A stretch of 64,000 nt of DNA from Curtobacterium sp. UNCCL20 (GCF_900101675.1 NZ_FNKG01000001.1:186001-250000); one strand, 5' to 3'; positions 8,039 to 17,124 are shown, counted from the stretch's first letter. Made by a program: numbers and translations. The notes: generated by a model not told the origin, from the letters alone.

Positions 8039-9049
8039 CTAGGCCGGGCCTCCGACAGCCGATCGGGCGAGCACCGCGAGGTCGGTGTGGTCCGCGAACA
8101 CCCCGTCGACCCCCGTCCGGATCACCGAGGTGAACCAGCGCTCCCAGTCCCCGAAGCCCGCGACCTCGCCACCGCGGCGGAGGGGTGCCGGCAGGAAGCG
8201 GTTCTCCGGCCGCAGCGTCCACGTGTAGACGGCGAGCCCGGCGTCGTGCGCCCGGTCGACGATCGCGCTCCGGACGGGTGCCGGGTCCTCGAGGGCCACG
8301 CTGTCCACCCCGGCCATCAGCGTCGGGAGGTCGACGCTGATCCCGTGGAACTCGCGTGCGAACGCCGCCAGCGCGTCGTCGGACCGTTCCGCTGCGTACG
8401 TGGGCGCCAGCGACCCGTGGGACGCGACCTCGTCCGCGGCGCTGCCCCGCGCCTCCTGGAGGTACACCAGCCGGCCACCCGTGCCGCGCGCGCGGAGATC
8501 GCGGAGCACGCCCTTCTCGAAGCACTCGATCGTGAGCCGCTCGTCGCCGCGCCACCCGGCGTCCCGCAGCGCCCGGTCGAGGAGCTCGCCCATCGGGAAG
8601 CCGGCGCGGTCGAAGAACGCGGCGTGCTTCACCTCGGCGACCAGCCCGACCGGTCGTGGTGCCGCGTCGAGGATGGCGAGCAGGTCCTCGAGGCGCAGGA
8701 TCGGCTCCTCGCCGTCGTGCGCGGCCGAGTCGGGCCGGAGCGCCGGCAGCCGCTCGCGGGTCCGCAGGGTCTGCAGCTCGGCCCACGTGAAGTCCTCGGT
8801 GAACCAGCCCGTCACCGCGTGCCCGTCGACGGTCTTCGTCGTCCGGAGGTGCCGGAACTCGGGGTGGTCCGCGACGTCCGTGGTTCCGGAGACCTCGTTC
8901 TCGTGGCGGAGCACGAGCACGCCGTCCTTCGTCGGCACCAGGTCCGGCTCGATCGCGTCGGCGCCGAGCTCGATCGCGAGCTCGTACGCGCTCCGCGAGT
9001 GCTCGGGGCGGTAGCCGGACGCGCCGCGGTGGGCGATCACCTGGGTCAT
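8039..9049 (-). CDS. Glycerophosphodiester phosphodiesterase family protein
   Basis: The 336-residue protein is a single GDPD TIM barrel. The catalytic His-Arg pair appears in IAHRGASGYRPEHS at the N-terminus, the metal ligands in AIEPDLV, and the second catalytic His in LVLRHENEVSGTTDV. The expected reaction is hydrolysis of glycerophosphodiesters to glycerol-3-phosphate and an alcohol. There is no signal peptide, so it is cytoplasmic. It is slightly longer than the usual core (about 250) because of inserts in the second half. It lies directly upstream of pcrA and divergently from the DUF817 gene. Confidence 0.92.
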   Translation of the reverse strand: MTQVIAHRGASGYRPEHSRSAYELAIELGADAIEPDLVPTKDGVLVLRHENEVSGTTDVADHPEFRHLRTTKTVDGHAVTGWFTEDFTWAELQTLRTRERLPALRPDSAAHDGEEPILRLEDLLAILDAAPRPVGLVAEVKHAAFFDRAGFPMGELLDRALRDAGWRGDERLTIECFEKGVLRDLRARGTGGRLVYLQEARGSAADEVASHGSLAPTYAAERSDDALAAFAREFHGISVDLPTLMAGVDSVALEDPAPVRSAIVDRAHDAGLAVYTWTLRPENRFLPAPLRRGGEVAGFGDWERWFTSVIRTGVDGVFADHTDLAVLARSAVGGPA

Positions 9050-9155
9050 GGCCGCACCCTACTGGCCGTGCGTGACCGACGGGCGCGATGTGCCGAGGGA
9101 CACATGCGGGTCTTCGCAGGCCCCGCTCCTCGGCGTCGCCGGTGAACATCGCCCC

Positions 9156-10193
9156 ATGACCGTCCGCTCCCTCTCGACCGCCGTCGAACACCGGATCGAC
9201 CTCGCGGCGAGGCGCATGCTCGACGCCGGCCACCAGCCGCACCGCCCCGTCCGCCTGGTCGTCACCGAGTTCCTCGTCTTCGGCGCGAAGCAGGCCTGGG
9301 CGTGCACCTTCGGGGCGCTGCTGCTCGCCGCGATGGCGATCGCGCACCTGACCGTGCCCGTCGGCGCCCGCAACGACGTGCTCACCGTCACCGCGGTGCT
9401 GCTGCAGGTCGCGATGCTCGTCTTCGGGCTCGAGACCGTCCGGGAGCTCCGCGTCGTCCTGCTCTTCCACCTGGTCGGCACCGCGATGGAGGTCTTCAAG
9501 ACCCACGTGGGCTCGTGGACGTACGAGCCGTCGGGAGTCCTGGTCGTCCTCGGCGTCCCCCTGTTCTCCGGGTTCATGTACGGCGCGGTCGGTTCGTACA
9601 TGGTCCGGGTGTACCGGCTGTTCGACCTGCGCTTCGAGCGCTACCCGCGTCAGTGGATCCTCGCCGTCGTCGCAGCCCTGGTGTACCTGAACTTCTTCGG
9701 GCACCACTTCGTCTGGGATGCCCGGTACGTGCTGCTCGGAGCGGTCGCGCTGCTCTTCGCCCGGACCATGATGCACGTGCGGATCCACCGGACGGTACTG
9801 CGGATGCCGGTGCTCGTCGCGATGGGGCTCGTCGCGCTGTTCATCTGGTTCGCCGAGAACGTGGCGACGTGGGCGGGCGTGTGGTCGTACCCGGCACAGG
9901 CCGCGGCGTGGCACCCGGTCGCGCCCACGAAGATCGTGGCCTGGCTGCTCCTGATGGTGATCTCCGTCGCGCTGGTCACGTGGGTGTACCCGGCGATCGG
10001 GCCTGGAGGCGCGGATCGCCGCTGTCCCGCCGCACGCGTCCGTCAGACGGCTGGCGCACGGTCGGCTGGTTCTCGACGACTTCGGGGCGGGCGCGCAGCG
10101 GATCCCCATAGGCTCGCTGCGTCGAGGTCCTCCGGGACCGCTTCCGCTCGCCGCGAATCCTCAGCCTTCCGCGACCGAGCGCCCCTAGGCTGA
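9156..10193 (+). CDS. DUF817 integral membrane protein with atypical C-terminal tail
   Basis: The product is 345 residues from ATG 9156. It matches the DUF817 family: about eight hydrophobic helices and the block HLVGTAMEVFKTHVGSW with YPEPS-like FSGFMYGAVGSY. The function of the family is unknown. The family fold ends around residue 283 (WVYPAIG). From there on, about 60 basic, low-complexity residues (beginning GPGGADRRCPAARVRQ) are read from a dispersed repeat arm at 9999-10016 and the DNA beyond it, so the original stop seems to have been lost. It is divergent from the GDPD gene. Confidence 0.85.
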   Translation: MTVRSLSTAVEHRIDLAARRMLDAGHQPHRPVRLVVTEFLVFGAKQAWACTFGALLLAAMAIAHLTVPVGARNDVLTVTAVLLQVAMLVFGLETVRELRVVLLFHLVGTAMEVFKTHVGSWTYEPSGVLVVLGVPLFSGFMYGAVGSYMVRVYRLFDLRFERYPRQWILAVVAALVYLNFFGHHFVWDARYVLLGAVALLFARTMMHVRIHRTVLRMPVLVAMGLVALFIWFAENVATWAGVWSYPAQAAAWHPVAPTKIVAWLLLMVISVALVTWVYPAIGPGGADRRCPAARVRQTAGARSAGSRRLRGGRAADPHRLAASRSSGTASARRESSAFRDRAPLG

Positions 10194-10224
10194 GAGGACT
10201 CGAATCTCCAAGGAAGAGGACACC

Positions 10225-11097
10225 ATGGCCTTCAAGCCCGGTTTCGACCAGTCCCCCGCCTTCAACAACCAGGGGCCCAACACCTGGGGCGGGCGCGGCG
10301 CTGGTCAGCAGCAGGCCGGCTGGGGACAGACCCCGCAGCAGGCACAGGGCGGCATGACGCCCGAGCAGCTGCAGTACATGTACGACCGTCCGGCAGCCAG
10401 CACGGTCGACACCGACCGCATGTCGTACGAAGACACGATCGTCAAGACGCTGCTCGCCTTCGGCGTGCTGATCGTCGGCGCGGTCGCCGGCTGGAACCTG
10501 CCCCCGATCGTCTGGATCATCGGCGCGGTCGTCGGGTTCGTCCTGGCGCTCGTCAACACCTTCAAGAAGAAGCCGTCGCCGGGCCTCATCCTGACGTACG
10601 CCTTCTTCGAGGGCCTCTTCGTCGGCGGCATCTCGAACTTCTTCGAGTACAACTTCACCGAGACGGGCGGGATCGTCGCGCAGGCGGTGTTCGGCACGCT
10701 CGGGGTGTTCGCGGTGACGCTGCTGCTGTTCCTGTCGGGCAAGGTCCGTGCCACCCCCAAGGCAACCCGGTTCTTCCTCGTGGCGATCGTCGGGTACATG
10801 GCGTTCTCGCTCGTCAACCTCGTCCTGATGTGGACCGGCGTCACGCAGTCCGCATTCGGTCTCATGGGCATGACGCTCTTCGGCATCCCGCTCGGCGTCC
10901 TCATCGGCATCTTCGTCGTGGTCATGGCGGCGTACTCGCTGATCCTCGACTTCGACCAGATCAAGACGGGCGTCCAGCGCGGCGCTCCGAAGATCTACGC
11001 GTGGACGGCGGCCTTCGGGCTCATCGTCACCCTCGTGTGGCTCTACCTCGAGATCCTGCGCATCCTCGCCATCATCGCGAGCAGCCAGCGCAACTAG
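10225..11097 (+). CDS. Bax inhibitor-1/YccA family membrane protein
   Basis: The 290-residue protein has a soluble Gly/Gln-rich N-terminus (residues 1-60, with the MTPEQLQYMYDRP patch) followed by seven hydrophobic segments of the Bax inhibitor-1/YccA (UPF0005) fold. Conserved parts include TYAFFEGLFVGGIS and the acidic pair in the last helices (LDFDQIKTGVQRGAP). Relatives are proton/calcium-sensitive leak channels, but the bacterial role is unsettled. A good SD (AAGGAAGAGGA) precedes ATG 10225. A strong hairpin terminator follows 28 bases after the stop. Confidence 0.9.
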   Translation: MAFKPGFDQSPAFNNQGPNTWGGRGAGQQQAGWGQTPQQAQGGMTPEQLQYMYDRPAASTVDTDRMSYEDTIVKTLLAFGVLIVGAVAGWNLPPIVWIIGAVVGFVLALVNTFKKKPSPGLILTYAFFEGLFVGGISNFFEYNFTETGGIVAQAVFGTLGVFAVTLLLFLSGKVRATPKATRFFLVAIVGYMAFSLVNLVLMWTGVTQSAFGLMGMTLFGIPLGVLIGIFVVVMAAYSLILDFDQIKTGVQRGAPKIYAWTAAFGLIVTLVWLYLEILRILAIIASSQRN

Positions 11098-11124
11098 CGG
11101 CCAGCGCAAGAACGGCTTCGACCC

Positions 11125-11156
11125 GAAGGGCCCCGGCGAACACGCCGGGGCCCTTC
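11125..11156 (+). terminator. Rho-independent-type terminator of the BI-1 gene
   Basis: A perfect 14-bp stem (11125-11138 with 11143-11156) encloses the loop AACA. It lies 28 bases after the BI-1 stop codon. The stem is very GC-rich, and only a short T-containing stretch (CGTCGTCC) follows, as is usual for actinobacterial hairpin terminators. Confidence 0.85.
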
Positions 11157-11216
11157 GTCGTCCCCGCGGTGCCGGGGCGGCGGGCGCGGCGCGGGCGGGC
11201 GGGCGGGGCGGGCGCC

Positions 11217-11307
11217 GAGCGGGCCGAATTCGTCACGCTCGCCGTCGCCCGGCGGCGCGTCGCGCCCGCTCGGCATCGCGCGAGCGGCGGGTCCTGCCCG
11301 CTCGCGG
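11217..11307. repeat. 91-bp direct repeat, copy 1
   Basis: This 91-bp unit matches 11369-11459 with about four mismatches. Each unit starts with GAGCGGGC and contains GCCCGCTC near its end, so it can also fold on itself. It is not coding. The two units are separated by about 60 bp of GGCGGGCGG-type simple sequence. Confidence 0.85.
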
Positions 11308-11368
11308 GGGGACGGCGGCGGGCGGCTGGCAGCTGGTGGCTGGCGGCCGGCGGCGGGCGGCGAGCGGC

Positions 11369-11459
11369 GAGCGGGCCAAGTTCGTCACGCTCGCCGTCGC
11401 CCGGCGGCACGTCGCGCCCGCTCGGCATCGCGCGAGCGGCGCGTCCTGCCCGCTCGCGG
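11369..11459. repeat. 91-bp direct repeat, copy 2
   Basis: This is the second copy of the unit at 11217-11307. The differences are at the AATT/AGTT position, one base in GGCGGC(G/A)CG and one in GCGG(G/C)TCC. It lies downstream in the same orientation, between convergent genes. Confidence 0.85.
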
Positions 11460-11558
11460 CGGCGGGCGACGGGCGGCCGACCGCGGACGGCGGACGGCTG
11501 ACGGCCGACCGCGGGGGGCGGCGGCGGCGGCGGGCGGCTGCCGGCTGACCCCGGCCGT

Positions 11559-11613
11559 GAGATCGCACTTCGACGGGGAATGCGCGCGGCAATGCGTCAC
11601 CAAGTGCGATCTC
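11559..11613. repeat. Inverted repeat with 12-bp arms
   Basis: The arms GAGATCGCACTT (11559-11570) and AAGTGCGATCTC (11602-11613) are perfect complements around a 31-base spacer. The arms are less GC-rich than their surroundings. The element lies between the 91-bp repeats and the guaA terminator. Its role is unknown. Confidence 0.7.
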
Positions 11614-11650
11614 GGCGACGCCAGGAACGCGAACGCCCGGGCGGGAACGC

Positions 11651-11689
11651 GAAGGGGCCCGGCACGCGTGACGCGTGCCGGGCCCCTTC
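11651..11689 (-). terminator. Terminator of the SURF1-DUF3817-guaA operon
   Basis: A very strong stem is formed by 11651-11669 and 11671-11689 (GAAGGGGCCCGGCACGCGT and its complement), closing on a short GTGAC-type loop. It ends 12 bases from the guaA stop codon on the minus strand. Confidence 0.85.
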
Positions 11690-11701
11690 ACCGTGGGAGG
11701 A

Positions 11702-13300
11702 CTACTCCCACTCGATCGTCCCCGGCGGCTTCGACGTGACGTCGAGCACGACCCGGTTCACGTCGGGCACCTCGTTCGTGATGCGGTTCGAGATCTTCGC
11801 GAGGGTGTCGTACGGCAGGCGGGTCCAGTCGGCCGTCATGGCGTCCTCGGAGGAGACCGGACGGAGCACGATGGGGTGCCCGTACGTGCGGCCGTCTCCC
11901 TGGACACCGACGGAGCGGACGTCGGCGAGCAGGACGACCGGGCACTGCCAGATCTCCTCGTCGAGGCCGGCCGCGGTGAGTTCCTGGCGCGCGATCTTGT
12001 CCGCGGCGCGGAGCAGTTCGAGCCGGTCCTTGGTGACCTCGCCGACGATGCGGATGCCGAGCCCCGGGCCGGGGAACGGCTGGCGGCCGACGATGACCTC
12101 GGGCAGCCCGAGTTCGCGGCCGACCGCACGGACCTCGTCCTTGAACAGGGTGCGCAACGGCTCGACGAGCGCGAACGTCATGTCGTCGGGGAGGCCGCCG
12201 ACGTTGTGGTGCGACTTGATGTTCGCCGTACCGGCGCCACCGCCGGACTCCACGACGTCGGGGTAGAGGGTGCCCTGCACGAGGAACTCGACCTCGCCGG
12301 CGTCCGACCCCTCGGCCGACTCGGCGCGGGCCTCGAGCACGAGTGCCTCGGCCGCGCCCTCGAACGTGCGGATGAACTCGCGCCCGATGATCTTGCGCTT
12401 CTGCTCCGGGTCGCTGACGCCGGCGAGGGCGTCGAGGAACTGCTGCTCGGCGTCGATCGTGATGAGGCGCACACCGGTGGAGGCGACGTAGTCCTCTTCC
12501 ACCTGCTTGCGCTCGTCGGCGCGGAGGAGCCCGTGGTCGACGAACACGCAGGTCAGCTGGTCACCGATGGCCTTGTGCACCAGTGCAGCGGCGACGGCGG
12601 AGTCGACTCCACCGGAGAGCCCGGCGATGACCCGCGCGGACCCGACCTGCTCCTTGATGCGGGCGACCTGCTCCTCGATGACGTTCGCGGAGTTCCAGTC
12701 GCCGGGGAGCCCGGCGGCCCGGTGCAGGAAGTTCTCGAGCACGGCCTGGCCGTACACGGAGTGCTTCACCTCGGGGTGCCACTGCACGCCGTAGAGCTTG
12801 CGCTCGTCGGAGGCGAACGCGGCGACGGGTGTGGACGGGCTCGACGCGAGGACCTCGAAGCCCTCGGGCGCCTTCGCGACGGAGTCGCCGTGCGACATCC
12901 AGGTCACCTGGGACTCGGGCTGGCCACCGAGCAGCACGCTGCCGGTGCCCGTGCCGTTGACGTCGACTGCCGTGGAGCCGTACTCGCGCAGACCGGTGTT
13001 CGCGACTTCGCCACCGAGCGCGGTCGCCATCGCCTGGAAGCCGTAGCAGATGCCGAGCACGGGGACGCCGAGCTCGAGGATGCCGCCGTCGAGAGTCGGG
13101 GCTCCGGTCTCGTAGACGGACGACGGACCGCCGGACAGCACGATGGCCGCGGGGTCCTTCGCGCGGATCTCGTCCGCCGTCATCGAGTGCGGGACGATCT
13201 CGCTGTAGACGTTCGCTTCACGGACCCGTCGCGCGATGAGTTGCGCGTACTGGGCCCCGAAGTCGACGACGAGGACGGGACGCTGTTCGGTCTCGCTCAC
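11702..13300 (-). CDS. guaA: GMP synthase (glutamine-hydrolysing)
   Basis: The 532-residue enzyme converts XMP, glutamine and ATP to GMP. The class I glutamine amidotransferase domain (about 1-200) shows the nucleophile Cys in GICYGFQAM and the downstream His in QWHPEV. The ATP-pyrophosphatase domain follows, with its P-loop [14 protein letters not shown] (about residue 230), and the dimerisation domain ends in [15 protein letters not shown]. The GTG start overlaps the upstream DUF3817 stop by four bases. Together with guaB and guaB3 it forms a group of guanylate genes in this window. Confidence 0.98.
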   Translation of the reverse strand: MSETEQRPVLVVDFGAQYAQLIARRVREANVYSEIVPHSMTADEIRAKDPAAIVLSGGPSSVYETGAPTLDGGILELGVPVLGICYGFQAMATALGGEVANTGLREYGSTAVDVNGTGTGSVLLGGQPESQVTWMSHGDSVAKAPEGFEVLASSPSTPVAAFASDERKLYGVQWHPEVKHSVYGQAVLENFLHRAAGLPGDWNSANVIEEQVARIKEQVGSARVIAGLSGGVDSAVAAALVHKAIGDQLTCVFVDHGLLRADERKQVEEDYVASTGVRLITIDAEQQFLDALAGVSDPEQKRKIIGREFIRTFEGAAEALVLEARAESAEGSDAGEVEFLVQGTLYPDVVESGGGAGTANIKSHHNVGGLPDDMTFALVEPLRTLFKDEVRAVGRELGLPEVIVGRQPFPGPGLGIRIVGEVTKDRLELLRAADKIARQELTAAGLDEEIWQCPVVLLADVRSVGVQGDGRTYGHPIVLRPVSSEDAMTADWTRLPYDTLAKISNRITNEVPDVNRVVLDVTSKPPGTIEWE

Positions 13301-13752
13301 CGAGCGGCCTCCTTCTCACGCTGCTGTGCAGCGGTCAGCTCGTGGTAGGTGTCCATGGCGATCTCCTGCATGCGGTGCTCGACCACGAACGACATGAACG
13401 GGATGATGCCCCCGAGGGCGATGAGCAGGAAGCGGATCGGCTTCCAGCGCATGATGCTCCACAGACGGAAGTCCGTGAAGAGGTACAGCACGTAGAGCCA
13501 GCCGTGGGCGATGAGGATGCCGATCGACAGGTTGAAGGTGCCCGGGTCCTTGCCCGCGGTGCCCTCCGGCACGAAGAACGCACCACCGCCGAGCTGCATC
13601 TCGAGGTGCAGCGGCGTGTACTTGATGAGCATCTCGAGCACCAGGGCGAGCAGCAGCACACCGGTGATGTACGCGGAGACGCGGTACCACTTCACCGCAC
13701 CCGGGATCTTCGGGATGTCGCGGGTTCGGACGGTCAGAGCCATATCGGCCAT
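13297..13752 (-). CDS. DUF3817 membrane protein
   Basis: The 151-residue protein has three or four hydrophobic segments and the DUF3817 pattern: [18 protein letters not shown], then [19 protein letters not shown], then [19 protein letters not shown]. It is a known neighbour of guaA in actinobacteria, which agrees with the 4-bp overlap here. The function is unknown. The second Met (13743) is an alternative start. Confidence 0.9.
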   Translation of the reverse strand: MADMALTVRTRDIPKIPGAVKWYRVSAYITGVLLLALVLEMLIKYTPLHLEMQLGGGAFFVPEGTAGKDPGTFNLSIGILIAHGWLYVLYLFTDFRLWSIMRWKPIRFLLIALGGIIPFMSFVVEHRMQEIAMDTYHELTAAQQREKEAAR

Positions 13753-13753
13753 C

Positions 13754-14533
13754 CTACCGTCGGAGCGCAGCGGCTTCGGCGGCGAGCTCGGCGGCTTCGC
13801 GGGCCTCTTCCTGCTCGCGCTCCCACGCGTCCTTCACGAACCGGTACCAGAGGAACACGGCGAACCCGGCGAAGACGACCCACTCGATCGCGTAGAAGAG
13901 GTTGAGCCAGTCGAACTGGACCTCTCTCGTGGGGGCGCGGTCGGCGATGGTGCCGAGGCCCGCCGCCTTGGCAGTGGTGCCGTCGGCGACGACGTACCCG
14001 AGGTACATCCGGTCATCGAACGCCTTCCACGTGTTCACGAACCGTGCCGGGGCGACCGCGGAGTACTCGCCCTTGTCGTAGGTGTCCTGGTCGGGCGACT
14101 CGGCGGGGTAGTACCGGCCCTCGACGGTGACCTCAGCGCCGTCCGCCAGCCGGTCCCCACCGGCGACGGCGTCCTTCCGCTGGTCCGACCAGCCGATGAC
14201 CACGGGGATGCTCCCGCCGTTGCCGGAGTCCACGAGGTGCCCGACGGTCTGGTACGTCCCACCGCCGCTCCGCCCGGTCAGGACGGTGGTGTCACCGGCG
14301 ACGAACGTGCCCGTGACGGTGACCTTCTGCCCCGCGAGCGACTCGGTCGCGGGTTTCATGGGCCCCGTCACCGCGTCGAGCGTCTTGCGGGTCTCGGTGG
14401 TCGCCGGCAGTGGCTTGCCGTTGGCGATGCTGCGCTCGAGCTGCCACTTGCCCAGCCCCGCGAACACCGCCGCGAGCACGAGCGCCAGCAGCAGCAGCGC
14501 GATCCACCTCGGTCGTCGGGCAACGGCCCACAT
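13754..14533 (-). CDS. SURF1 family protein
   Basis: The 259-residue protein has two transmembrane helices, one at the N-terminus (IALLLLALVLAAVFAGLGKWQLER) and one near the C-terminus (WVVFAGFAVFLWYRF). A periplasmic SURF1 domain lies between them with VTVTGTF and VVIGWSDQRK blocks and the QFDWLNLFYAIEW signature. SURF1 proteins help assemble cytochrome c oxidase. It is adjacent to DUF3817 and guaA on the same strand, one base apart from DUF3817. The C-terminal tail is a charged Glu/Ala helix. Confidence 0.92.
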   Translation of the reverse strand: MWAVARRPRWIALLLLALVLAAVFAGLGKWQLERSIANGKPLPATTETRKTLDAVTGPMKPATESLAGQKVTVTGTFVAGDTTVLTGRSGGGTYQTVGHLVDSGNGGSIPVVIGWSDQRKDAVAGGDRLADGAEVTVEGRYYPAESPDQDTYDKGEYSAVAPARFVNTWKAFDDRMYLGYVVADGTTAKAAGLGTIADRAPTREVQFDWLNLFYAIEWVVFAGFAVFLWYRFVKDAWEREQEEAREAAELAAEAAALRR

Positions 14534-14538
14534 TCGTA

Positions 14539-16002
14539 TCAGTACTCCGGATCGCGCTGTCGGACCGGGCGTTCAGGGCGCTCGGCGGGGATCTCGACCG
14601 GGGACGTCACGGGTTCGGACGTCGACGCATCGGATGCCTCCGGGGACCCATTGTCCCGCTCTTCCCTGCCCGCTGCCTCCACGAGGGCGAACTCCTCCGC
14701 GAACTGTCGGTCCCGCTCGGCCCGGCGGAGCGCAGCGGCATCGGCGGCATCGGCCTCTGCCGCTTCGGTGGCCTCGGCAGCGGCGGCAGCGGCGACGGCG
14801 CGACGGCCACCGAGGCGCGAGCGCAGCCGGACGAGCCGGGCGGGCCGGATCACGAGGCGCCCGATGCGGTCGGAGTTGACGGCGAGGAGCGGCCCGAGGA
14901 TCGCCATCACGAGGACGTAGAGGCCCGCGAACGCGGTGATCCGTGCCTCGAGCCCCGCGGCCGCCGAGAGTGTCGCCAGGATCAGCGCGAACTCGCCGCG
15001 GTTCACCAGGATGACGGCGGTGTTGATGCCCTGCTGGACGTTGAAGCCGTTCATCCGCGCGACGAGCTGCCCGGCGATCGCGTTGAGCGCGACGGTCATC
15101 CCGATGGCGCCGAGCACCGGCCAGAGGACCTCGCCGAACGTCGACAGGTCGAGTCCGAGGCCGAAGTTGACGAAGAAGAACGCCGCGAACACGTCGCGCA
15201 TCGGCAGGGCGAGCTGCTCGATGCGGTCGCGGTACCGGGTAGCCCCGCAGAGCAGTCCGATGACGAACGCGCCGATCGCGTCGGTGACGCCGAGCAGGTC
15301 GCCGATGCCGCCGAACATCACGGCGAGGCCGAAGAACAGCACCGTGAACAGTTCGTCGTCACGGGTCGCGAAGAGCTTCGACACCCACTTGCCGGCGAAC
15401 CGGGCGAGGGTGAACATGACGATCAGGAACCCGAACGCCAGTGCGAGCTTGCCGACCACCGCCCAGGCGTTCGTGTCGCCGGACAGCACCACGGAGACGA
15501 TCGCGAGGTAGATCGCGATGAAGACGTCCTCGATCACGGTGACACCGAGGATCATCGGCGTCTCGTCGTTCGCCAGTCGCCGCAGCTCGATGAGGAGCTT
15601 CGTGACGATCGCGCTCGACGAGGTCGCCGTCATCCCCGCGATGATCAGGGCTTCTCGGGTGCCCCAGCCGAGCGAGAACCCGAAGGCGAAGCCCACGCCC
15701 ATGTTGATGGCGACGTAGGTGCCCCCGGACACCAGGAGCTTGCCGGCGTTGCCGTAGAACTCCTCTTGGTCGAACTCCAACCCGAGGTTGAACAGGAGCA
15801 GGATGAGCCCGAAGGTCGCGATGAGCTCGATCGTGTGGGACTCGACGTTCAGCCCGATCCACGGGGTGTGCGGGCTCGCGATGAGCCCGACGACCATGTA
15901 GATCGGGATCGCGGGCAACCCGATCGTCTTGCCGAGGCGTCCGAGGACGTAGGCGATGAGGAACAGGATGCCGATGGTGAGCAGCTCACCACCCAGGTGC
16001 AC
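14539..16002 (-). CDS. CPA2-type cation:proton antiporter, KhtU-like
   Basis: The 487-residue protein has about 12 membrane helices (residues 1-390) of the Na+/H+ exchanger fold. Typical blocks are GLILLLFNLGLEFDQEEF, the helix with TSSSAIVTKLLIEL, and the discontinuous helix region GVTDAIGAFVIGLL. A cytoplasmic Ala/Glu/Asp-rich tail of about 100 residues follows. The small TrkA-C protein encoded immediately upstream matches the KhtT regulator, so the pair probably exports K+ (or another monovalent cation) in exchange for H+. The ion is inferred, not shown. Confidence 0.88.
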   Translation of the reverse strand: MHLGGELLTIGILFLIAYVLGRLGKTIGLPAIPIYMVVGLIASPHTPWIGLNVESHTIELIATFGLILLLFNLGLEFDQEEFYGNAGKLLVSGGTYVAINMGVGFAFGFSLGWGTREALIIAGMTATSSSAIVTKLLIELRRLANDETPMILGVTVIEDVFIAIYLAIVSVVLSGDTNAWAVVGKLALAFGFLIVMFTLARFAGKWVSKLFATRDDELFTVLFFGLAVMFGGIGDLLGVTDAIGAFVIGLLCGATRYRDRIEQLALPMRDVFAAFFFVNFGLGLDLSTFGEVLWPVLGAIGMTVALNAIAGQLVARMNGFNVQQGINTAVILVNRGEFALILATLSAAAGLEARITAFAGLYVLVMAILGPLLAVNSDRIGRLVIRPARLVRLRSRLGGRRAVAAAAAAEATEAAEADAADAAALRRAERDRQFAEEFALVEAAGREERDNGSPEASDASTSEPVTSPVEIPAERPERPVRQRDPEY

Positions 16003-16005
16003 CGG

Positions 16006-16536
16006 CTAGCTCCGGGGCGGCGCCTCGGCAGCCGCCGACGCGAGCTGTCCGCTGCGGTAGAAGGAGAACGCCTTGGCGACCTTCTCGGGCGCACCGGCGA
16101 CCACGATGGTGTCGCCCGGGAACACGACGAAGTCGGACGACGGGGCCGGGTTGGCGCTGTCGCCACGGACCACGGCGACGACGGTCAGGCCGATGAAGCC
16201 GGAGTCGTGCAGGTCCCCGAGGGGCTTGCCCGCGATGGCGTCGTCGTAGTCGACGGAGAACCAGTCGATGGAGAGGCCCGGGATCTCGTCGAGCTTGTCG
16301 AGGCCCTCGGTGATGCGGGTGCCGCCGAGCAGTTCGGCGAGCGTGTGTGCTTCGTCCTCGCTGAGGCGCAGCGAGACCTTCTCCGACTTGTCCGCGCCGT
16401 CCGAGACGTCCGCGAAGGAGATGAGGTCGGAGTGACCCGACCGGTGCGTGATGACACCGCACTTGCCACCGTCGTCGGTGTAGAAGCTGTGCAGCACGCC
16501 GACTCCGGGGAGTTTGACGCGATGGACGTCGACCAT
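16006..16536 (-). CDS. KhtT-like regulatory subunit with TrkA-C domain
   Basis: The 176-residue cytoplasmic protein starts MVDVHRVKLPGVGVLHSF, has an N-terminal KhtT-type domain, and from about residue 85 a TrkA-C domain (GKPLGDLHDSGFIGLTVVAVVR...VVFPGDTIVVAGAPEKV). In Bacillus KhtTU this subunit gates the antiporter. ATG 16536 is preceded by the SD GGGAG at a good distance. Three bases separate it from the antiporter gene. Confidence 0.87.
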   Translation of the reverse strand: MVDVHRVKLPGVGVLHSFYTDDGGKCGVITHRSGHSDLISFADVSDGADKSEKVSLRLSEDEAHTLAELLGGTRITEGLDKLDEIPGLSIDWFSVDYDDAIAGKPLGDLHDSGFIGLTVVAVVRGDSANPAPSSDFVVFPGDTIVVAGAPEKVAKAFSFYRSGQLASAAAEAPPRS

Positions 16537-16611
16537 GATGGCTCCCTTTTCGAGTACCCCGATGATAACCACCGGGGGCGTCCGCGCATTCCGCTCACTA
16601 CAGTTCTGTGG

Positions 16612-17115
16612 ATGGGGAGAACACGGATCGTCGTGGCGGTCGTCGGGGTCCTGGTCGTGACGCTGTACGCAGCGCTGCTCGCGGTGCAGCAACTCGTGCT
16701 GGATCCGCTCGCGGCGGTGCCGGGCTCCTCGCTCGGCGCGATCCACGCGCACCTCGAGCGGCAGGGGTTCGACGTCCGCGGTGACGTGGTCGCCGTCCTC
16801 GTCACCGCGTCGATCGGCGTCGCCCTGGCGATCACGGTCGCGATCCTCACGCTGTGGCGGCGCGTGGAACCGCACTTCGTCGTCGCCTGGATGCTCGGGA
16901 TCGTCGCGGCGGGCGCGGTCCCGTTCTTCCTCGCCGGCTTCCAGCTCGGCATGGACGTCGCGGACGGGTACGGCGTCAGCGGCGGCGCGCACACCGCCTG
17001 GGCCGGTGTCCTCTACGGCACCAGTGGGATCGCACTGGTCGCGATCCCGGTGGTGATCGTGTTCGGCGAGCGCCGCCGTGCCCTCCGGACCGCGTCGGAG
17101 ACGCAGGTCGGCTGA
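16612..17115 (+). CDS. Membrane protein of unknown function
   Basis: The 167-residue protein has four hydrophobic helices: VVAVVGVLVVTLYAALLAV, the segment with AVLVTASIGVALAITVAIL, FVVAWMLGIVAAGAVPFFLAG, and AGVLYGTSGIALVAIPVVIV. There is a short basic C-terminus. ATG 16612 has no SD, but TACAGT (16599-16604) lies seven bases upstream, fitting a leaderless transcript. It is divergent from khtT. A hairpin of the CTGGAGGC repeat family follows ten bases after the stop. I do not recognise the family. Confidence 0.7.
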   Translation: MGRTRIVVAVVGVLVVTLYAALLAVQQLVLDPLAAVPGSSLGAIHAHLERQGFDVRGDVVAVLVTASIGVALAITVAILTLWRRVEPHFVVAWMLGIVAAGAVPFFLAGFQLGMDVADGYGVSGGAHTAWAGVLYGTSGIALVAIPVVIVFGERRRALRTASETQVG

Positions 17116-17124
17116 CGGGGGCGG

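Larger units (their letters stand above)
11157..11650. other. Gene-free, repeat-rich intergenic stretch
   Basis: No credible gene is present; all open frames here are low-complexity Arg/Ala/Pro/Ser strings. The stretch holds GGCGGGCGG-type simple sequence, two 91-bp direct repeats (11217-11307 and 11369-11459) and a separate inverted repeat (arms 11559-11570 and 11602-11613). It lies between the convergent BI-1 and guaA genes. Confidence 0.75.

Noticed and set aside
6146..9145. Long open frame antisense to pcrA and the GDPD gene (999 codons)
   Set aside because: It is rich in Arg/Val/Gly/Asp with no motif and exists only because high GC removes stop codons opposite real genes. The opposite strand shows full PcrA and GDPD motifs.
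10194..10224. Native end of the DUF817 gene beyond the repeat
   Set aside because: I could not find an alternative stop or frameshift that restores a family-like C-terminus; the repeat-derived tail is the only continuous reading.
11217..11459. CRISPR or insertion-sequence remnant
   Set aside because: There are only two 91-bp units, with simple sequence between them and no transposase fragment or spacer structure.
14410..16611. Long plus-strand frame antisense to the antiporter genes and continuing into the 16612 membrane protein
   Set aside because: The first 734 codons mirror the antiporter operon and have no hydrophobic or family pattern. Only the last 167 codons look like protein.
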